A DNA stretch of 64,000 nucleotides, from the NCBI RefSeq assembly GCF_035944375.1, contig NZ_DASZBE010000007.1. One strand, written 5' to 3'. Below, piece by piece: positions 24,563 to 33,570 of this stretch. The notes beneath the pieces were generated by a model. It ran no database searches. It saw only the letters and a list, made by a program, of their open reading frames with translations, and was not told the origin of the DNA. The position numbers and the translations under genes are program-made. The stretch's first letter is position 1. Each line of letters opens with the position of its first letter. This DNA is from Allobosea sp035944375 (GTDB taxonomy: Bacteria; Pseudomonadota; Alphaproteobacteria; Rhizobiales; Beijerinckiaceae).

Positions 24563-24862
24563 TCACCCGCCTGTCATCGGCGGGAAGAAGGCGATCTCGC
24601 GGGCGCCTTCCAGGCTCGCGCCCGGCTTGACATGGGTCTGGTTGACGGCGGCGCGCACCAGCGTCTCGTCGGCGAAAGCGGAGGCGTAGCCCTCGTCGCG
24701 GGTTTTCAGCCAGCGCACCAGGTCGAGCACGGTGGCGACGTCGTCGGGCAGAACGACCTGCTCCTCGGCCTGGCCGACGCGTTCGCGCACCCAGGCGAAA
24801 TAGACCAGCCTGACAGTGCGCGTCTGCACGGCGGGCGCCATCGTGTCGGGAGCTTGCGTCAT
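24563..24862 (-). CDS. moaD: Molybdopterin synthase sulfur carrier subunit MoaD
   Basis: A 99-residue ubiquitin-fold protein ending in the di-glycine PPMTGG that is thiocarboxylated and donates sulfur to MoaE. LVYFAWVRERVG and the INQTHV-like VNQTHV strand fit MoaD. The start overlaps the pgsA stop by 4 bases. A second in-frame ATG seven codons in would give a more usual length, so the exact start is open. Confidence 0.92.
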   Translation of the reverse strand: MTQAPDTMAPAVQTRTVRLVYFAWVRERVGQAEEQVVLPDDVATVLDLVRWLKTRDEGYASAFADETLVRAAVNQTHVKPGASLEGAREIAFFPPMTGG

Positions 24863-25476
24863 GAGCCGCGCAAGTCCTCGTCGACCATGTGGCGGATGCC
24901 GGCGTTGAAATAGTCCCAGCCGGTGTAGATCGTCAGCGCCGCGGCGACCCAGAGCATGACGATGCCGATCTGCGTGTTGTAGGGCAGGACGGTGTCGCCC
25001 GCCGGGCCGGCGACGAGAAAGCCGAGCGCGAGCAGCTGCGCCGTCGTCTTCCACTTGGCGACCTTGCTGACAGGGACGCTGACCTTCAGATCGGCGAGGA
25101 ATTCGCGCAGGCCGGAGACCAAAATCTCACGGCAGAGGATGACGATGGCCGCCCAGACGGCCCAGCCCTTGATCGTCTCGGTGTGGACGAGCATCAAGAG
25201 CAGCGCGCAGACGAGCAGCTTGTCGGCGATCGGATCGAGCATGCGGCCTATGGCCGATTGCTGGCTCCAAGCCCTGGCGATCCAGCCGTCGAGATAGTCG
25301 GTGACGGCGGCGGCGACATAGACGGCGAGCGCGATCCAGCGCACCCAGTCGTCCTTCGGCCAGAACAGAAGCCCCACCAGCGCCGGAATCGCCAGGATCC
25401 GGCCGTAGGTGAGCAGGTTGGGCAGGGACCAGGGTCCGCGCCGCCGGATGGCTTCTGGAAGAATCGTCACAGGCAT
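24859..25476 (-). CDS. pgsA: CDP-diacylglycerol-glycerol-3-phosphate 3-phosphatidyltransferase
   Basis: A 205-residue integral membrane enzyme that makes phosphatidylglycerophosphate. The CDP-alcohol phosphotransferase signature is present: DYLDGWIAR, then GRMLDPIADK with its spaced aspartates. Several hydrophobic helices follow. I use the ATG at 25476 (MPVTILPEAIRR); a TTG two codons upstream is possible. It leads a pgsA-moaD-moaE run downstream of uvrC. Confidence 0.95.
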   Translation of the reverse strand: MPVTILPEAIRRRGPWSLPNLLTYGRILAIPALVGLLFWPKDDWVRWIALAVYVAAAVTDYLDGWIARAWSQQSAIGRMLDPIADKLLVCALLLMLVHTETIKGWAVWAAIVILCREILVSGLREFLADLKVSVPVSKVAKWKTTAQLLALGFLVAGPAGDTVLPYNTQIGIVMLWVAAALTIYTGWDYFNAGIRHMVDEDLRGS

Positions 25477-25537
25477 CACCAAAGCAGCGGGGTTGTGACA
25501 GCGTCAACACGCAATGCGGCGACAATGCCAGTGTTCG

Positions 25538-27667
25538 TCAGCCATCGTGAAAATAATCATGCACGGCCTTGGCCGTGGCCGCATTCACGCCCGGTGTCCG
25601 CATCAGATCGTCGAGCTTGGCGCGCTTGATCGCCTTGACCGTTCCGAAATGCAAAAGCAGGGCCCGTTTGCGCGATGGGCCGATGCCGGGAATCTCGTCG
25701 AGCGGGTTCTTCATCGTGTCCTTCTTGCGCCGCGCCCGGTGGGTGCCGATGGCGAAGCGGTGGGCCTCGTCGCGCAGACGCTGGATGAAGTAGAGCGCCG
25801 GATCGCGCGGCTGCAGCTTGAAGGGCTCGCGGCCCACCATGTGGAAGGTCTCGCGCATGGCGTTGCGGTCCTCGCCCTTGGCGATCGCGACGAGCGGGAT
25901 GTCGGCGGCCCCGAGCTCGGCCATGATCTTCTGCGCCGCGGCGAACTGGCCCTTGCCGCCATCGACGATGACGAGGTCGGGGCGGGCGGGGAAGCTGTCG
26001 TCGTCGGGGTCGGCGGTCGCCGAGGCGGGCTCTACCCCTCCCCCTTGTGGGGAAGGGAGAGCGATGGGGGTGGTGCCGCCTTGTGAGGGCTCGCCGAGCG
26101 CCGCGACCCCCACCTCCAACTCCTCCCCACAGGGGGGAGGAGAGCCGGTCGCGGTGCCCGCCTCCTTCGCCAGCCGCGCGAACCGCCGCTGCAGCACCTC
26201 GCGCATCATGCCGAAATCGTCGCCGGCGATGGTGTCGGTGGAGATGTTGAAGGTGCGGTAATGGCTCTTCATGAAGCCGTCCCGGCCGGCGACGACCATG
26301 CCGCCGACGGCGTTCGTGCCCATGATGTGCGAGTTGTCGTAAATTTCGACGCGGCGCGGCGGCTTTGAAAGCCCGAAAGCGGCTCCCAGGGCCGCCAGCA
26401 GCGAGCTCTGGCCGGCATTGTCGGCGAGCTTGCGCGAGAGCGCCTCGCGGGCGTTCTTGCGCGCCATCTCGATCAGATCGACGCGCTCGCCGCGCTTGGG
26501 ATTGGCGACCTCGACCTTGCGGCCGGCGCGGGCGGAGAGCGCCTGCGTGATCAGGTCCATCTCCGCCAGTTCATGCGAGAGCAAGACGAGGCGCGGCGGC
26601 GGCTTGTCGTCGTAGAACTGGGTGACGACCGAGGCCAGAACCTCCTCCGGCGTCAGGCTGCGGTCGGCGCGCGGGAAGAGGGCGCGGTTGCCCCAGTTCT
26701 GCTTGTTGCGGAAGAAGAAGATCTCGACGCAGAACTGCCCGGCCTGCTCGTCGATGGCGAAGACATCCGCCTCCTCGACGCCTTGCGTGTTGATGTCCTG
26801 CCCGGCCTGCACGGCCGAGAGCGCCGCCAGCCGGTCGCGATAGCGCGCCGCCTTCTCGAATTCGAGTTCCTCGGCCGCCTCCTGCATGCGTGTCGAGAGC
26901 AATTGCTTCACGTTGGACGAACGGCCCGAGAGGAAGTCGCGCGCCTGGGAGGCCAGCGCCTGGTAGTCGGCAATCGCGATTTCGCCGGTGCAGGGGCCGG
27001 CGCAGCGCTTGATCTGGAAGAGCAGGCAGGGCCGGGTGCGGTTCTCGTAGAAGGAATCGGTGCAGGAGCGCAGCAGAAAGGCCTTCTGCAGCGCGTCGAT
27101 CGTCCGCTCGACCGCCCAGACCGAGGCGAAGGGGCCGAAATAATCGCCCTTGCGCTGGCGCGAGCCCCTGTGCTTCGCGATCTGAGGCGCCTCGTGATCG
27201 CCGCTCAGCAGGATGTAGGGGAAGCTTTTGTCGTCGCGCAGCAGCACGTTGTAGCGCGGCCGCAATTGCTTGATCAGGTTGGATTCGAGCAGCAGCGCTT
27301 CGGTTTCCGTCCCCGTGGTGACGAACTCCATGTTCGCCGTCTCGGCGATCATGCGCGCCACCGCATTGGTGTGCGCCATGCCCCGGGCATAGGCCGTGAC
27401 CCGGTTCTTCAGGTTCTTGGCCTTGCCGACATAGAGCACCTCGCCGGCGTTATCGAACATGCGGTAGACGCCGGGCTTGTTGGGCAGATGCTTGGCAAAG
27501 CCCGCGATGACCTCGATGCCGTGCTTCAGCGCGCCGGGCGCGGTCTCGCCAAGATCGAGCGCGGGCGTCGGCAGGGCCTCCTCGGCCTCGGGCTCGGGGC
27601 TGGCCCCGGTGTCCGGCAGGTCCTCTTCGGGGTGGTGCTGGGTCGGTTCGCGATTCATGTCTCGCAT
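25538..27667 (-). CDS. uvrC: Excinuclease ABC subunit C, with an in-frame palindromic insertion
   Basis: A 709-residue UvrC of nucleotide excision repair, making both incisions around a lesion. The GIY-YIG domain (KPGVYRMFDNAGEVLYVGKAKNLKNRV) starts near residue 64; the cysteine-containing RPCLLFQIKRCAGPC, a UVR motif and the RNase-H-like domain (LVIVDGGKGQF) follow, and the C-terminus has helix-hairpin-helix elements (GIGPSRKRALL). Between MREVLQRRF and LVIVDGGKG about 50 residues rich in P, G and S (SPPPCGEELEVG to PSPQGGG) are encoded by an inverted repeat. This is a natural loop, so activity is probably kept. There is also a 55-residue acidic N-terminal extension. An ATG at 27658 is an alternative start. 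Confidence 0.95.
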   Translation of the reverse strand: MRDMNREPTQHHPEEDLPDTGASPEPEAEEALPTPALDLGETAPGALKHGIEVIAGFAKHLPNKPGVYRMFDNAGEVLYVGKAKNLKNRVTAYARGMAHTNAVARMIAETANMEFVTTGTETEALLLESNLIKQLRPRYNVLLRDDKSFPYILLSGDHEAPQIAKHRGSRQRKGDYFGPFASVWAVERTIDALQKAFLLRSCTDSFYENRTRPCLLFQIKRCAGPCTGEIAIADYQALASQARDFLSGRSSNVKQLLSTRMQEAAEELEFEKAARYRDRLAALSAVQAGQDINTQGVEEADVFAIDEQAGQFCVEIFFFRNKQNWGNRALFPRADRSLTPEEVLASVVTQFYDDKPPPRLVLLSHELAEMDLITQALSARAGRKVEVANPKRGERVDLIEMARKNAREALSRKLADNAGQSSLLAALGAAFGLSKPPRRVEIYDNSHIMGTNAVGGMVVAGRDGFMKSHYRTFNISTDTIAGDDFGMMREVLQRRFARLAKEAGTATGSPPPCGEELEVGVAALGEPSQGGTTPIALPSPQGGGVEPASATADPDDDSFPARPDLVIVDGGKGQFAAAQKIMAELGAADIPLVAIAKGEDRNAMRETFHMVGREPFKLQPRDPALYFIQRLRDEAHRFAIGTHRARRKKDTMKNPLDEIPGIGPSRKRALLLHFGTVKAIKRAKLDDLMRTPGVNAATAKAVHDYFHDG
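26034..26144. repeat. Inverted-repeat element inside the uvrC coding region
   Basis: Two arms of about 40 bases in opposite orientation, each itself a palindrome: CCCTCCCCCTTGTGGGGA near 26036 and TCCCCACAGGGGGGAGG near 26125. Each continues into a GGGGGTGG / CCCCCACC word. This is the layout of an intergenic palindromic repeat, here read through in frame by uvrC. Confidence 0.85.
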
Positions 27668-27735
27668 GTAGGATGCGCGAGGCGTTTCGTCATGTCAGGA
27701 GCGTACCCCTGCAGTCGAGAGGGGAGTGAGGGGCG

Positions 27736-28344
27736 ATGTCGGCTGAGAATGAGGTGCCCGCCGGGCAGATGATCCTGCTCAACGGCGCGTCGTCGAGCGG
27801 CAAGTCGTCGCTCGCGAGAGCGGTTCAGGCGGTGATCGAGCAGCCCTTCTGGCACATTTCGATCGATCATCTGCGTGATTCCGGCGTGCTGCCCTCGGCC
27901 CGCATCAAGAGCGGCGAGTTCGCCTGGCGCGCGATGCGCGAGCCGTTCTTCATCGGGTTCGAGACGTCGCTGCTGGCCTATCTGCGCGCAGGCAACAATC
28001 TGATCGTCGAGCACATCATGGAGAGCGAGGCCTGGCTGCACCGGCTCGTCGACATTCTGGCGGGACAGGACGTCTTCTTCGTCGGCGTGCATTGTGACCT
28101 GGCGGAGCTGGAGCGACGGGAACTGGCGCGCGGCGACCGCCCGATCGGCGATGCCCGGCGCGATTTCTTCCGGATCCACGACTACTGCCTCTACGATTTC
28201 GAGGTCGACAGCCTGACCGAGCCGGAGCAAAACGCCGCGGCCCTCATCGCGGCCTGGCAGGCTCGCGGTCGACCCTCCGCCTTCGAGCGTCTGACGGCGC
28301 GCGGCGAAGCGGGGCGCGGCGGATCGGTCGAATCAGATTCATGA
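27736..28344 (+). CDS. Chloramphenicol phosphotransferase-like P-loop kinase
   Basis: A 202-residue protein of the CPT family. Walker A is GASSSGKSS at residues 17-25, D44 in ISIDHLRD matches the catalytic aspartate position of the Streptomyces enzyme, and the lid region has RGDRPIGDARRD. The family phosphorylates small hydroxylated molecules. Resistance to chloramphenicol should not be assumed, since most such homologues are uncharacterised. It is a single gene, divergent from uvrC. Confidence 0.78.
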   Translation: MSAENEVPAGQMILLNGASSSGKSSLARAVQAVIEQPFWHISIDHLRDSGVLPSARIKSGEFAWRAMREPFFIGFETSLLAYLRAGNNLIVEHIMESEAWLHRLVDILAGQDVFFVGVHCDLAELERRELARGDRPIGDARRDFFRIHDYCLYDFEVDSLTEPEQNAAALIAAWQARGRPSAFERLTARGEAGRGGSVESDS

Positions 28345-28440
28345 CGCGCCTGTCGGGGCCTTGATGCGATCCCCGGCGCTGTCCTTGGGGGCGGGGCGTT
28401 CCCATATCCTCGGCAACGCCCCCGTCATTCTCCACTCAGG

Positions 28441-29465
28441 ATGCCCCCCGTGCCCACAACCGATCATCTGCGCATCACCCTGGCTTCGCGTCCCGACGGG
28501 CGCCCTGCGCCTGCCAATTTTCGGCTTGAGCGGGCGCCGATCCCGACTCCCGGCGAGGGCGAGGTGCTGCTGAAGATCCTCTATCTCTCGCTCGATCCCT
28601 ATATGCGCGGGCGGATGAGCGCGGCGAAGAGCTATGCCGCGCCGACCGAGATCGGCGCCGTCATGGAGGGCGGAACGGTCGCCGAGGTGCTGGAGAGCCG
28701 CCATCCGGGCTTTGCGGCGGGCGACATCGTGCTCTCCTTCTCCGGCTGGCAGAGCCATGCGCTGGCGAAGGGCGATCAGCTGCGCAAGCTCGATCCGGCT
28801 GCCGCGCCCGTCACCACGGCGCTCGGCGTGCTCGGGATGCCGGGCTTCACCGCCTATGCGGGCCTGCTGACCATCGGCCAGCCCAAACCGGGTGAGACGG
28901 TCGTCGTCGCCGCTGCGAGCGGACCTGTCGGTTCGGCGGTCGGCAGATTGCACGGATCAAGGGCGCGCGTGCCGTCGGCATCGCCGGAGGGCCGGAGAAA
29001 TGCGCCCTCGTGCGTGACACCTTCGGCTTCGACGCCGTGATCGACCATCGCGCGCCGGATTTCGCGACGCAGCTGACGGCAGCCTGCCCGGATGGCATCG
29101 ACGTCTATTTCGAGAATGTCGGCGGCAAGGTCTGGGACGGGGTGTTCCCGCTCCTGAACACCTTTGCGCGCATCCCGGTCTGTGGGCTGGTCGCGCAATA
29201 CAATGCCACCGGCGATTTCGAGGGGCCTGACCGGCTGCCGGTGCTGATGCGGCAGGTGCTTTCGAAGAGCCTGCTGATCCGCGGCTTCATCCAGCGCGAA
29301 TTTATCGCCCAGCGCCCGGATTTCGAGCGCGAGATGGCGGCCTGGATCGCCAGCGGCACAGTGAAATACAAGGAAGACATCGTCGAGGGGCTGGAAAGCG
29401 CGCCCGAGGCCTTCATCGGGCTGCTCGAGGGCGGCAATTTTGGGAAGCTGATCGTGAAGCTGTGA
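28441..29465 (+). pseudogene. NADP-dependent MDR oxidoreductase, broken by a one-base deletion
   Basis: A zinc-independent medium-chain dehydrogenase of the CurA/YfmJ-type family (alkenal/one oxidoreductase). The first frame runs from ATG 28441 through LDPYMRGRMS and VVVAAASGPVGSAVG and then turns to nonsense. The expected next residues (QIARIKGARAVGIAGGPEKC) are present one frame over, and the second part continues through DVYFENVGGKVWDGV to the C-terminus at 29465. Adding one base near 28943-28946 would restore a full 342-residue protein. This may be a true pseudogene or a sequencing error. Confidence 0.85.
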
Positions 29466-29474
29466 TGGCGCGGG

Positions 29475-29894
29475 TCAGGCGGTCCAGGGGTTGATCACCG
29501 CCAAGCCCGCTGCCGCGAATGGCGCGGTGTCGCGCGTCGCCACGGTCAGGCGGTGGGCGAGCGTGATGGCGGCGATGTAGCCGTCCACCGTCGCGATGGC
29601 TTTGCCGGTCGCGCGGCCATGCGCCCGGAGTAGCGCATAGGCCTCGGCGGCGGCCGTGTCGAAGGGCAGAATGCGACCTTCGAAAACCGGCAGGACGCGT
29701 GTGCGGAGAACCTCTTCGAGGGTATCTTTACGCCGGCCGTTCGGAAGCACTGAGATACCCCAGAGCAGTTCGGCCACGGTCACCGCGGACAGATAGAGAT
29801 TGTCCGTCGGCTGTCGATCGAGCCAGGCTTTCACATTCGGGTGTCCGCCTGGCTTTGAGGCTTCCGACACGACGTTTGTGTCGAGCAGGATCAT
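29475..29894 (-). CDS. PIN-domain toxin (VapC/FitB type)
   Basis: A 139-residue PIN ribonuclease. MILLDTNVVSEASKP (D5), AVTVAELLWGI (E), ATVDGYIAA and TRDTAPFAAAGLAVINPW follow the FitB/VapC pattern with all acidic positions. It overlaps its antitoxin gene by 4 bases on the same strand. It would be held inactive and bound to operator DNA with that antitoxin. Confidence 0.92.
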   Translation of the reverse strand: MILLDTNVVSEASKPGGHPNVKAWLDRQPTDNLYLSAVTVAELLWGISVLPNGRRKDTLEEVLRTRVLPVFEGRILPFDTAAAEAYALLRAHGRATGKAIATVDGYIAAITLAHRLTVATRDTAPFAAAGLAVINPWTA

Positions 29895-30130
29895 TCGAAG
29901 CTGACCGGCTCGGAGATCGTCTTGTCACGCAGGCCCTCGGTATCAAAGCCCCCGGTTTCGCGGCCGATCTCGGCGAGCAACGAGCCGAGCTTGATGCGGG
30001 GCGCCGGATTGACCGCGGCGTCGAGGATATGACGGATCTCAGCTTCGGTGCTGCGGCCATGGCGCGCGGCCCGGATTTTAAGCGCCCGGTGCGTCTCGTC
30101 GGACAGCTTGCGAATGGTGACTGACGGCAT
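29891..30130 (-). CDS. FitA/VapB-type ribbon-helix-helix antitoxin
   Basis: A 79-residue protein with an N-terminal Arc-like DNA-binding part (MPSVTIRKLSDETHRALKIRAARHGRSTEAEIRHIL), characteristic of FitA, and a C-terminal tail (FDTEGLRDKTISEPVSFE) that would occupy the toxin's active site. It is the first gene of the pair; AGGAGG lies just upstream of the ATG. Confidence 0.92.
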   Translation of the reverse strand: MPSVTIRKLSDETHRALKIRAARHGRSTEAEIRHILDAAVNPAPRIKLGSLLAEIGRETGGFDTEGLRDKTISEPVSFE

Positions 30131-30270
30131 GGCGAGCCTCCTTTTTGAGACGCCATGATATCACGGTGATGGCGATGCCATCAAATCTCGAAAGCAAAGC
30201 GCGGCCACCCCTCTTGACCTCGCCGCGTTGCGGTGACCATCACCACCCGCCCGTCAACCGGACCTCGCTC

Positions 30271-31110
30271 ATGCCAACCTTCGCCATCGCCTTCCCGGTG
30301 ATCGACCCGGTCGCGCTGCAGCTCGGGCCGCTCTCGGTCAAATGGTACGGCTTGGCCTATGTCGTCGGCCTGCTCGGCGGCTGGTGGTATGCGCGCCGGC
30401 TGGTCGCGGCCGAGCCGCTCTGGGCCGGGCGCGCCCGGCCCAAGGTCGACGAACTCGATGACATGCTGCTCTTCGTCGCGCTCGGCGTCGTGCTCGGTGG
30501 GCGGCTCGGCTTCGTGCTGTTCTACGATCTGGCGCGCTATCTCGAGCGGCCGCAGGACATCCTCGCGATCTGGCAGGGCGGCATGTCCTTCCATGGCGGG
30601 CTGATCGGCGCGGCGACCGGCTTGTGGCTGTTCGCGCGGCGGCGCGGCTATCCGGCGCTGGCGGTGTTCGACGTCGCCGCCGCCGTCGTACCGATCGGGC
30701 TGTTCCTCGGGCGCATCGCCAATTTCATCAATGCCGAGCTCTGGGGCCGGCCGGCGCCTGATGTGCCCTGGGCGATGGTGTTTCCAAACGCCGGGCCGTT
30801 GCCGCGCCATCCGAGCCAGCTCTACGAGGCGCTGGGCGAGGGGCTGTTGCTGTTCATCTTGCTGGCGCTGCTGGTGCGGGCCGGCGGGCTGAAGCGGCCC
30901 GGCCTCGTCGCCGGCGTGTTCGGCATGGGCTATGCCGTTGCCCGCATTGTCTGCGAGTTCTTCCGCGAGCCCGATCCGCAGCTCGGCTTCCTGTTCGGGA
31001 CCTCGGTCGATGCGCTCTCGGGCGGCATCACCATGGGCATGCTGCTGTCGCTGCCGCTGTTTGCTGCCGGGCTCGTTCTTGCGCTGCGCTCCCGGCCGAG
31101 GCCTGCGTGA
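30271..31110 (+). CDS. lgt: Prolipoprotein diacylglyceryl transferase
   Basis: A 279-residue, seven-helix inner-membrane enzyme that attaches diacylglycerol to the lipobox cysteine of prolipoproteins. KWYGLAYVVGLLGGWW is the N-terminal signature, GGMSFHGGLIGA holds the essential histidine, and RIANFINAELWGRP is the Lgt signature. The ATG at 30271 (MPTFAIAFPVIDP) is chosen over an upstream extension. It overlaps the start of the COG1565 methyltransferase gene. Confidence 0.96.
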   Translation: MPTFAIAFPVIDPVALQLGPLSVKWYGLAYVVGLLGGWWYARRLVAAEPLWAGRARPKVDELDDMLLFVALGVVLGGRLGFVLFYDLARYLERPQDILAIWQGGMSFHGGLIGAATGLWLFARRRGYPALAVFDVAAAVVPIGLFLGRIANFINAELWGRPAPDVPWAMVFPNAGPLPRHPSQLYEALGEGLLLFILLALLVRAGGLKRPGLVAGVFGMGYAVARIVCEFFREPDPQLGFLFGTSVDALSGGITMGMLLSLPLFAAGLVLALRSRPRPA

Positions 31111-32221
31111 GCGCGCTGAAGGCGGAGTTGATCCGCCTGATCGCGGAAGAGGGCCCGCTTCCGGTCTCGCGCTTCATGGCGCTTTGCCTGGGCCATCCGC
31201 GATATGGCTACTACATGACGCGCGACCCCTTCGGCGCGGCAGGCGACTTCACCACCGCGCCCGAGATCAGCCAGATGTTCGGCGAGATGATCGGCCTCTG
31301 GGCGGCCCATCTCTGGCAGGCGATGGGTCAGCCTTCGCGCTTTGCCCTGATCGAGATCGGTCCCGGACGCGGCACGCTGATGGCGGACATGCTGCGCGCG
31401 ACGCGAATCCTGCCCGGCTTCCGGGATGCGGCGGCGGTGCATCTGGTCGAGACCAGCCCGGTCCTGCGCGAAATCCAGGCCGCGACGCTCGCCGGCAAGG
31501 CTGAGCCGGTCTGGCACGAGCGGGTCGAGACCGCGCTGGAGGGGCCCGCGATCATCGTCGCCAATGAACTGCTCGACGCGCTGCCGCTCGACCAATTCGT
31601 GATGACGGAGCAGGGCTGGCGCGAGCGCCTCGTCGGGCTCGACGGCGAGGGGCGGATGGCGTTCGGGCTGGCGCGTGAGGGGCCACTCCCTCCCCCCGCT
31701 TGCGGTGGGGAGGGGGCATGTCGGTGCCGGTCGGCGGGATATGGGAACAGCCGGCGGCTGCGCTCGCTCTCGTCTCGGAGATCTCCGGCCACATCGCCCG
31801 CCAGGGCGGCGGGGCGCTCTTCATCGACTACGGCTCGCTGCAGTCGGGCTTCGGCGACACGCTGCAGGCGATGCGCGGGCACGCTTTCGTCGATCCGCTG
31901 GAGGAGCCCGGCGAGGCGGATCTGACCGTGCATGTCGATTTCGCGTGGATGGCGCAGGCGGGTTTGCGCGCCGGCGCGGCAGCGCAGGGCCCGGTCAGGC
32001 AGGCGGATTTCCTGCTGGCGCTCGGCCTAGCCGAGCGGGCGCAGGCGCTGTCTGCCAAGGCGACGCTCGATCAGGCCGTGGCGATCCGCTCTGCCTTCGA
32101 GCGGCTGACGGAGCGGGGCGCCAGCGGTATGGGCGATCTGTTCAAGGTTCTTTGCCTCTCGCATCCGGGCCTGCCGCCGCTGCCCGGATTTGACCTTCAT
32201 CGCCTGCCAGAGCAGGGCTGA
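31107..32221 (+). pseudogene. COG1565 (NDUFAF7/MidA-like) SAM methyltransferase, frameshifted by a palindrome
   Basis: A class I SAM-dependent methyltransferase of the family whose mitochondrial member NDUFAF7 methylates a complex I subunit. The first frame starts at GTG 31107, overlapping the lgt stop, and carries GHPRYGYYMTRDPFGAAGDF, LIEIGPGRGTL and IIVANELLDALP. After GLAREG it runs into a GC-rich palindrome at 31688-31716. The conserved remainder (GIWEQPAAALALV, ALFIDYG, HVDFAWMAQAG, FKVLC to the end at 32221) continues in another frame. As written the gene is broken. An indel miscall in the C and G runs could account for it. Confidence 0.88.
31688..31716. repeat. GC-rich palindrome within the COG1565 methyltransferase gene
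   Basis: CCCTCCCC and GGGGAGGG arms with inner CCGC/GCGG pairing enclose a short loop. Its arms resemble those of the uvrC element, though the centre differs. The frame changes across it. Confidence 0.8.
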
Positions 32222-32257
32222 GATGCGCGGCACCGCTCACTGAAACCGGACGATAAG

Positions 32258-33022
32258 ATGTTCATCACCTCCCCCGATCTGGCTGCTGAGCCCGGCATTC
32301 GCCACGCCTTCTTTACCCGACAGGGCGGCGTCTCGACCGGCATCTACGCCTCGCTCAACGGGGGACTGGGTTCCTCCGACGATGCGGCGGCGATCGCCGA
32401 GAACCGGAGGCGGATGGCGGCGCATCTGGCGGTCGAGCCGGCGCATTTCGTCAGCCTCTATCAGGTGCATTCGGCCGATGTGGAGATCGTCGGCGGCCCC
32501 TGGCAGGGCGCGCGTCCGAAGGCCGACGCCATGGTCAGCGCTGCGCCCGGCGTCGCGCTGGGTGTCTCGACCGCCGATTGCGGGCCGATCCTGTTTGCCG
32601 ACAGCGAGGCGCGCGTCATCGGCGCCGCGCATGCGGGCTGGAAGGGGGCGTTCTCGGGAATCGTCGCCTCGACCGTGACCGCGATGGAGAAGCTCGGTGC
32701 GCGGCGCGAGCGCATCATCGCGGCTCTCGGGCCGACGATCAGTGCCGCCGCCTATGAGGTCGGGCCCGAATTCGTCGAGCGCTTCAAGGCGGAGAACGCG
32801 ACCTATGCGCGTTTCTTCACGGCCTCCGAGCGCGCCGCCCATGCGATGTTCGACCTGCCGGCCTTCATCGGGCTGCGGGCGCAGGAAGCCGGAATCGGGC
32901 GCTTCCTCGATCTGTCGCTGTGCACCTATGGCGACGAGGAGCGCTTCTTCAGCTATCGCCGGACGACCCATCACGGCGAGCCGGATTACGGGCGGCTGAT
33001 CTCGGCGATCACGCTGGTTTGA
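32258..33022 (+). CDS. pgeF: Peptidoglycan editing factor PgeF (multicopper polyphenol oxidase family)
   Basis: A 254-residue YfiH/PgeF protein. The metal-site segments are present: SLYQVHSADVEIV, STADCGPILFAD and GAAHAGWKGAFSGI, with the Cys and His ligands. In E. coli, PgeF removes L-Ser-containing muropeptides misincorporated by MurC; older annotation calls the family laccase-like. The lgt / methyltransferase / pgeF order is, from memory, conserved in Rhizobiales. Confidence 0.93.
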   Translation: MFITSPDLAAEPGIRHAFFTRQGGVSTGIYASLNGGLGSSDDAAAIAENRRRMAAHLAVEPAHFVSLYQVHSADVEIVGGPWQGARPKADAMVSAAPGVALGVSTADCGPILFADSEARVIGAAHAGWKGAFSGIVASTVTAMEKLGARRERIIAALGPTISAAAYEVGPEFVERFKAENATYARFFTASERAAHAMFDLPAFIGLRAQEAGIGRFLDLSLCTYGDEERFFSYRRTTHHGEPDYGRLISAITLV

Positions 33023-33028
33023 CGACTG

Positions 33029-33322
33029 TCAGGACAGATGGGTGTCCGCATCCATTCGCTGATGCAGGATGCGAATGATCTCGATTCGGTCGTGCTCGAC
33101 CCGATAGAAGATGGCGTGGGCGCCGACGCCAAGGCGCCGGTAGCCCGAGCCCAGATCTGAACGCGCCATTCCCAGTTCGGGCATCTGGGTGAGGCGGGAC
33201 AGTGAAGCAGTGATGCCCGAGATATAGCTGAAGGCCTGCGCGGCACCCCAGCGTTCTCTCGATTGCCGGCTGATCTGCCGAAGATCTGACTTCGCCGCCG
33301 GCCTGAGAAAGAGCGTTCTCAT
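33029..33322 (-). CDS. parE: ParE/RelE-family toxin
   Basis: A 97-residue RelE/ParE-superfamily protein: FLRPAAKSDLRQISRQSRERWG at the N-terminus, then GYRRLGVGAHAIFYRVEHDRIEIIRILHQRMD, the typical ParE C-terminal strand-helix. ParE toxins inhibit DNA gyrase. It overlaps the ParD gene by 4 bases on the same strand. Confidence 0.92.
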   Translation of the reverse strand: MRTLFLRPAAKSDLRQISRQSRERWGAAQAFSYISGITASLSRLTQMPELGMARSDLGSGYRRLGVGAHAIFYRVEHDRIEIIRILHQRMDADTHLS

Positions 33323-33570
33323 TTCGCGGGCGCGATGTCGGGAAACTCCTCGGTCAGGAAGGCATCGACATCGAATGCTTCTGCTTCGCCACTGGCTTCG
33401 CCCTCGTCGAGCGCGGCGCGCAAGGCGGCGATCCGGGCCTCCTGATCCTCGAGCAGGCGGAGGCCCGCCCGCACGACCTCGCTGGCGGAGCCGTAGCGAC
33501 CCTTCTCGACCTCGGATTCGATGAAGCTGACGAAATGGTCGCTGAGACTGATCGAGGTGTTCTTGCCCAT
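33319..33570 (-). CDS. parD: ParD-family antitoxin
   Basis: An 83-residue ribbon-helix-helix antitoxin: MGKNTSISLSDHFVSFIESEVEKGRYGSASEVVRAGLRLLED is the classical ParD core, and the acidic tail (EAFDVDAFLTEEFPDIAPAK) is the toxin-binding part. The ATG at 33570 fits the family; the longer open frame upstream does not. TATACT at about 33593-33598 on the minus strand may be its -10 element. Confidence 0.93.
   Translation of the reverse strand: MGKNTSISLSDHFVSFIESEVEKGRYGSASEVVRAGLRLLEDQEARIAALRAALDEGEASGEAEAFDVDAFLTEEFPDIAPAK

Noticed and set aside
27736..28344. CPT-like kinase as a chloramphenicol resistance gene
   Set aside because: The fold and P-loop fit the family, but most homologues have unknown substrates and nothing nearby suggests antibiotic production or resistance.
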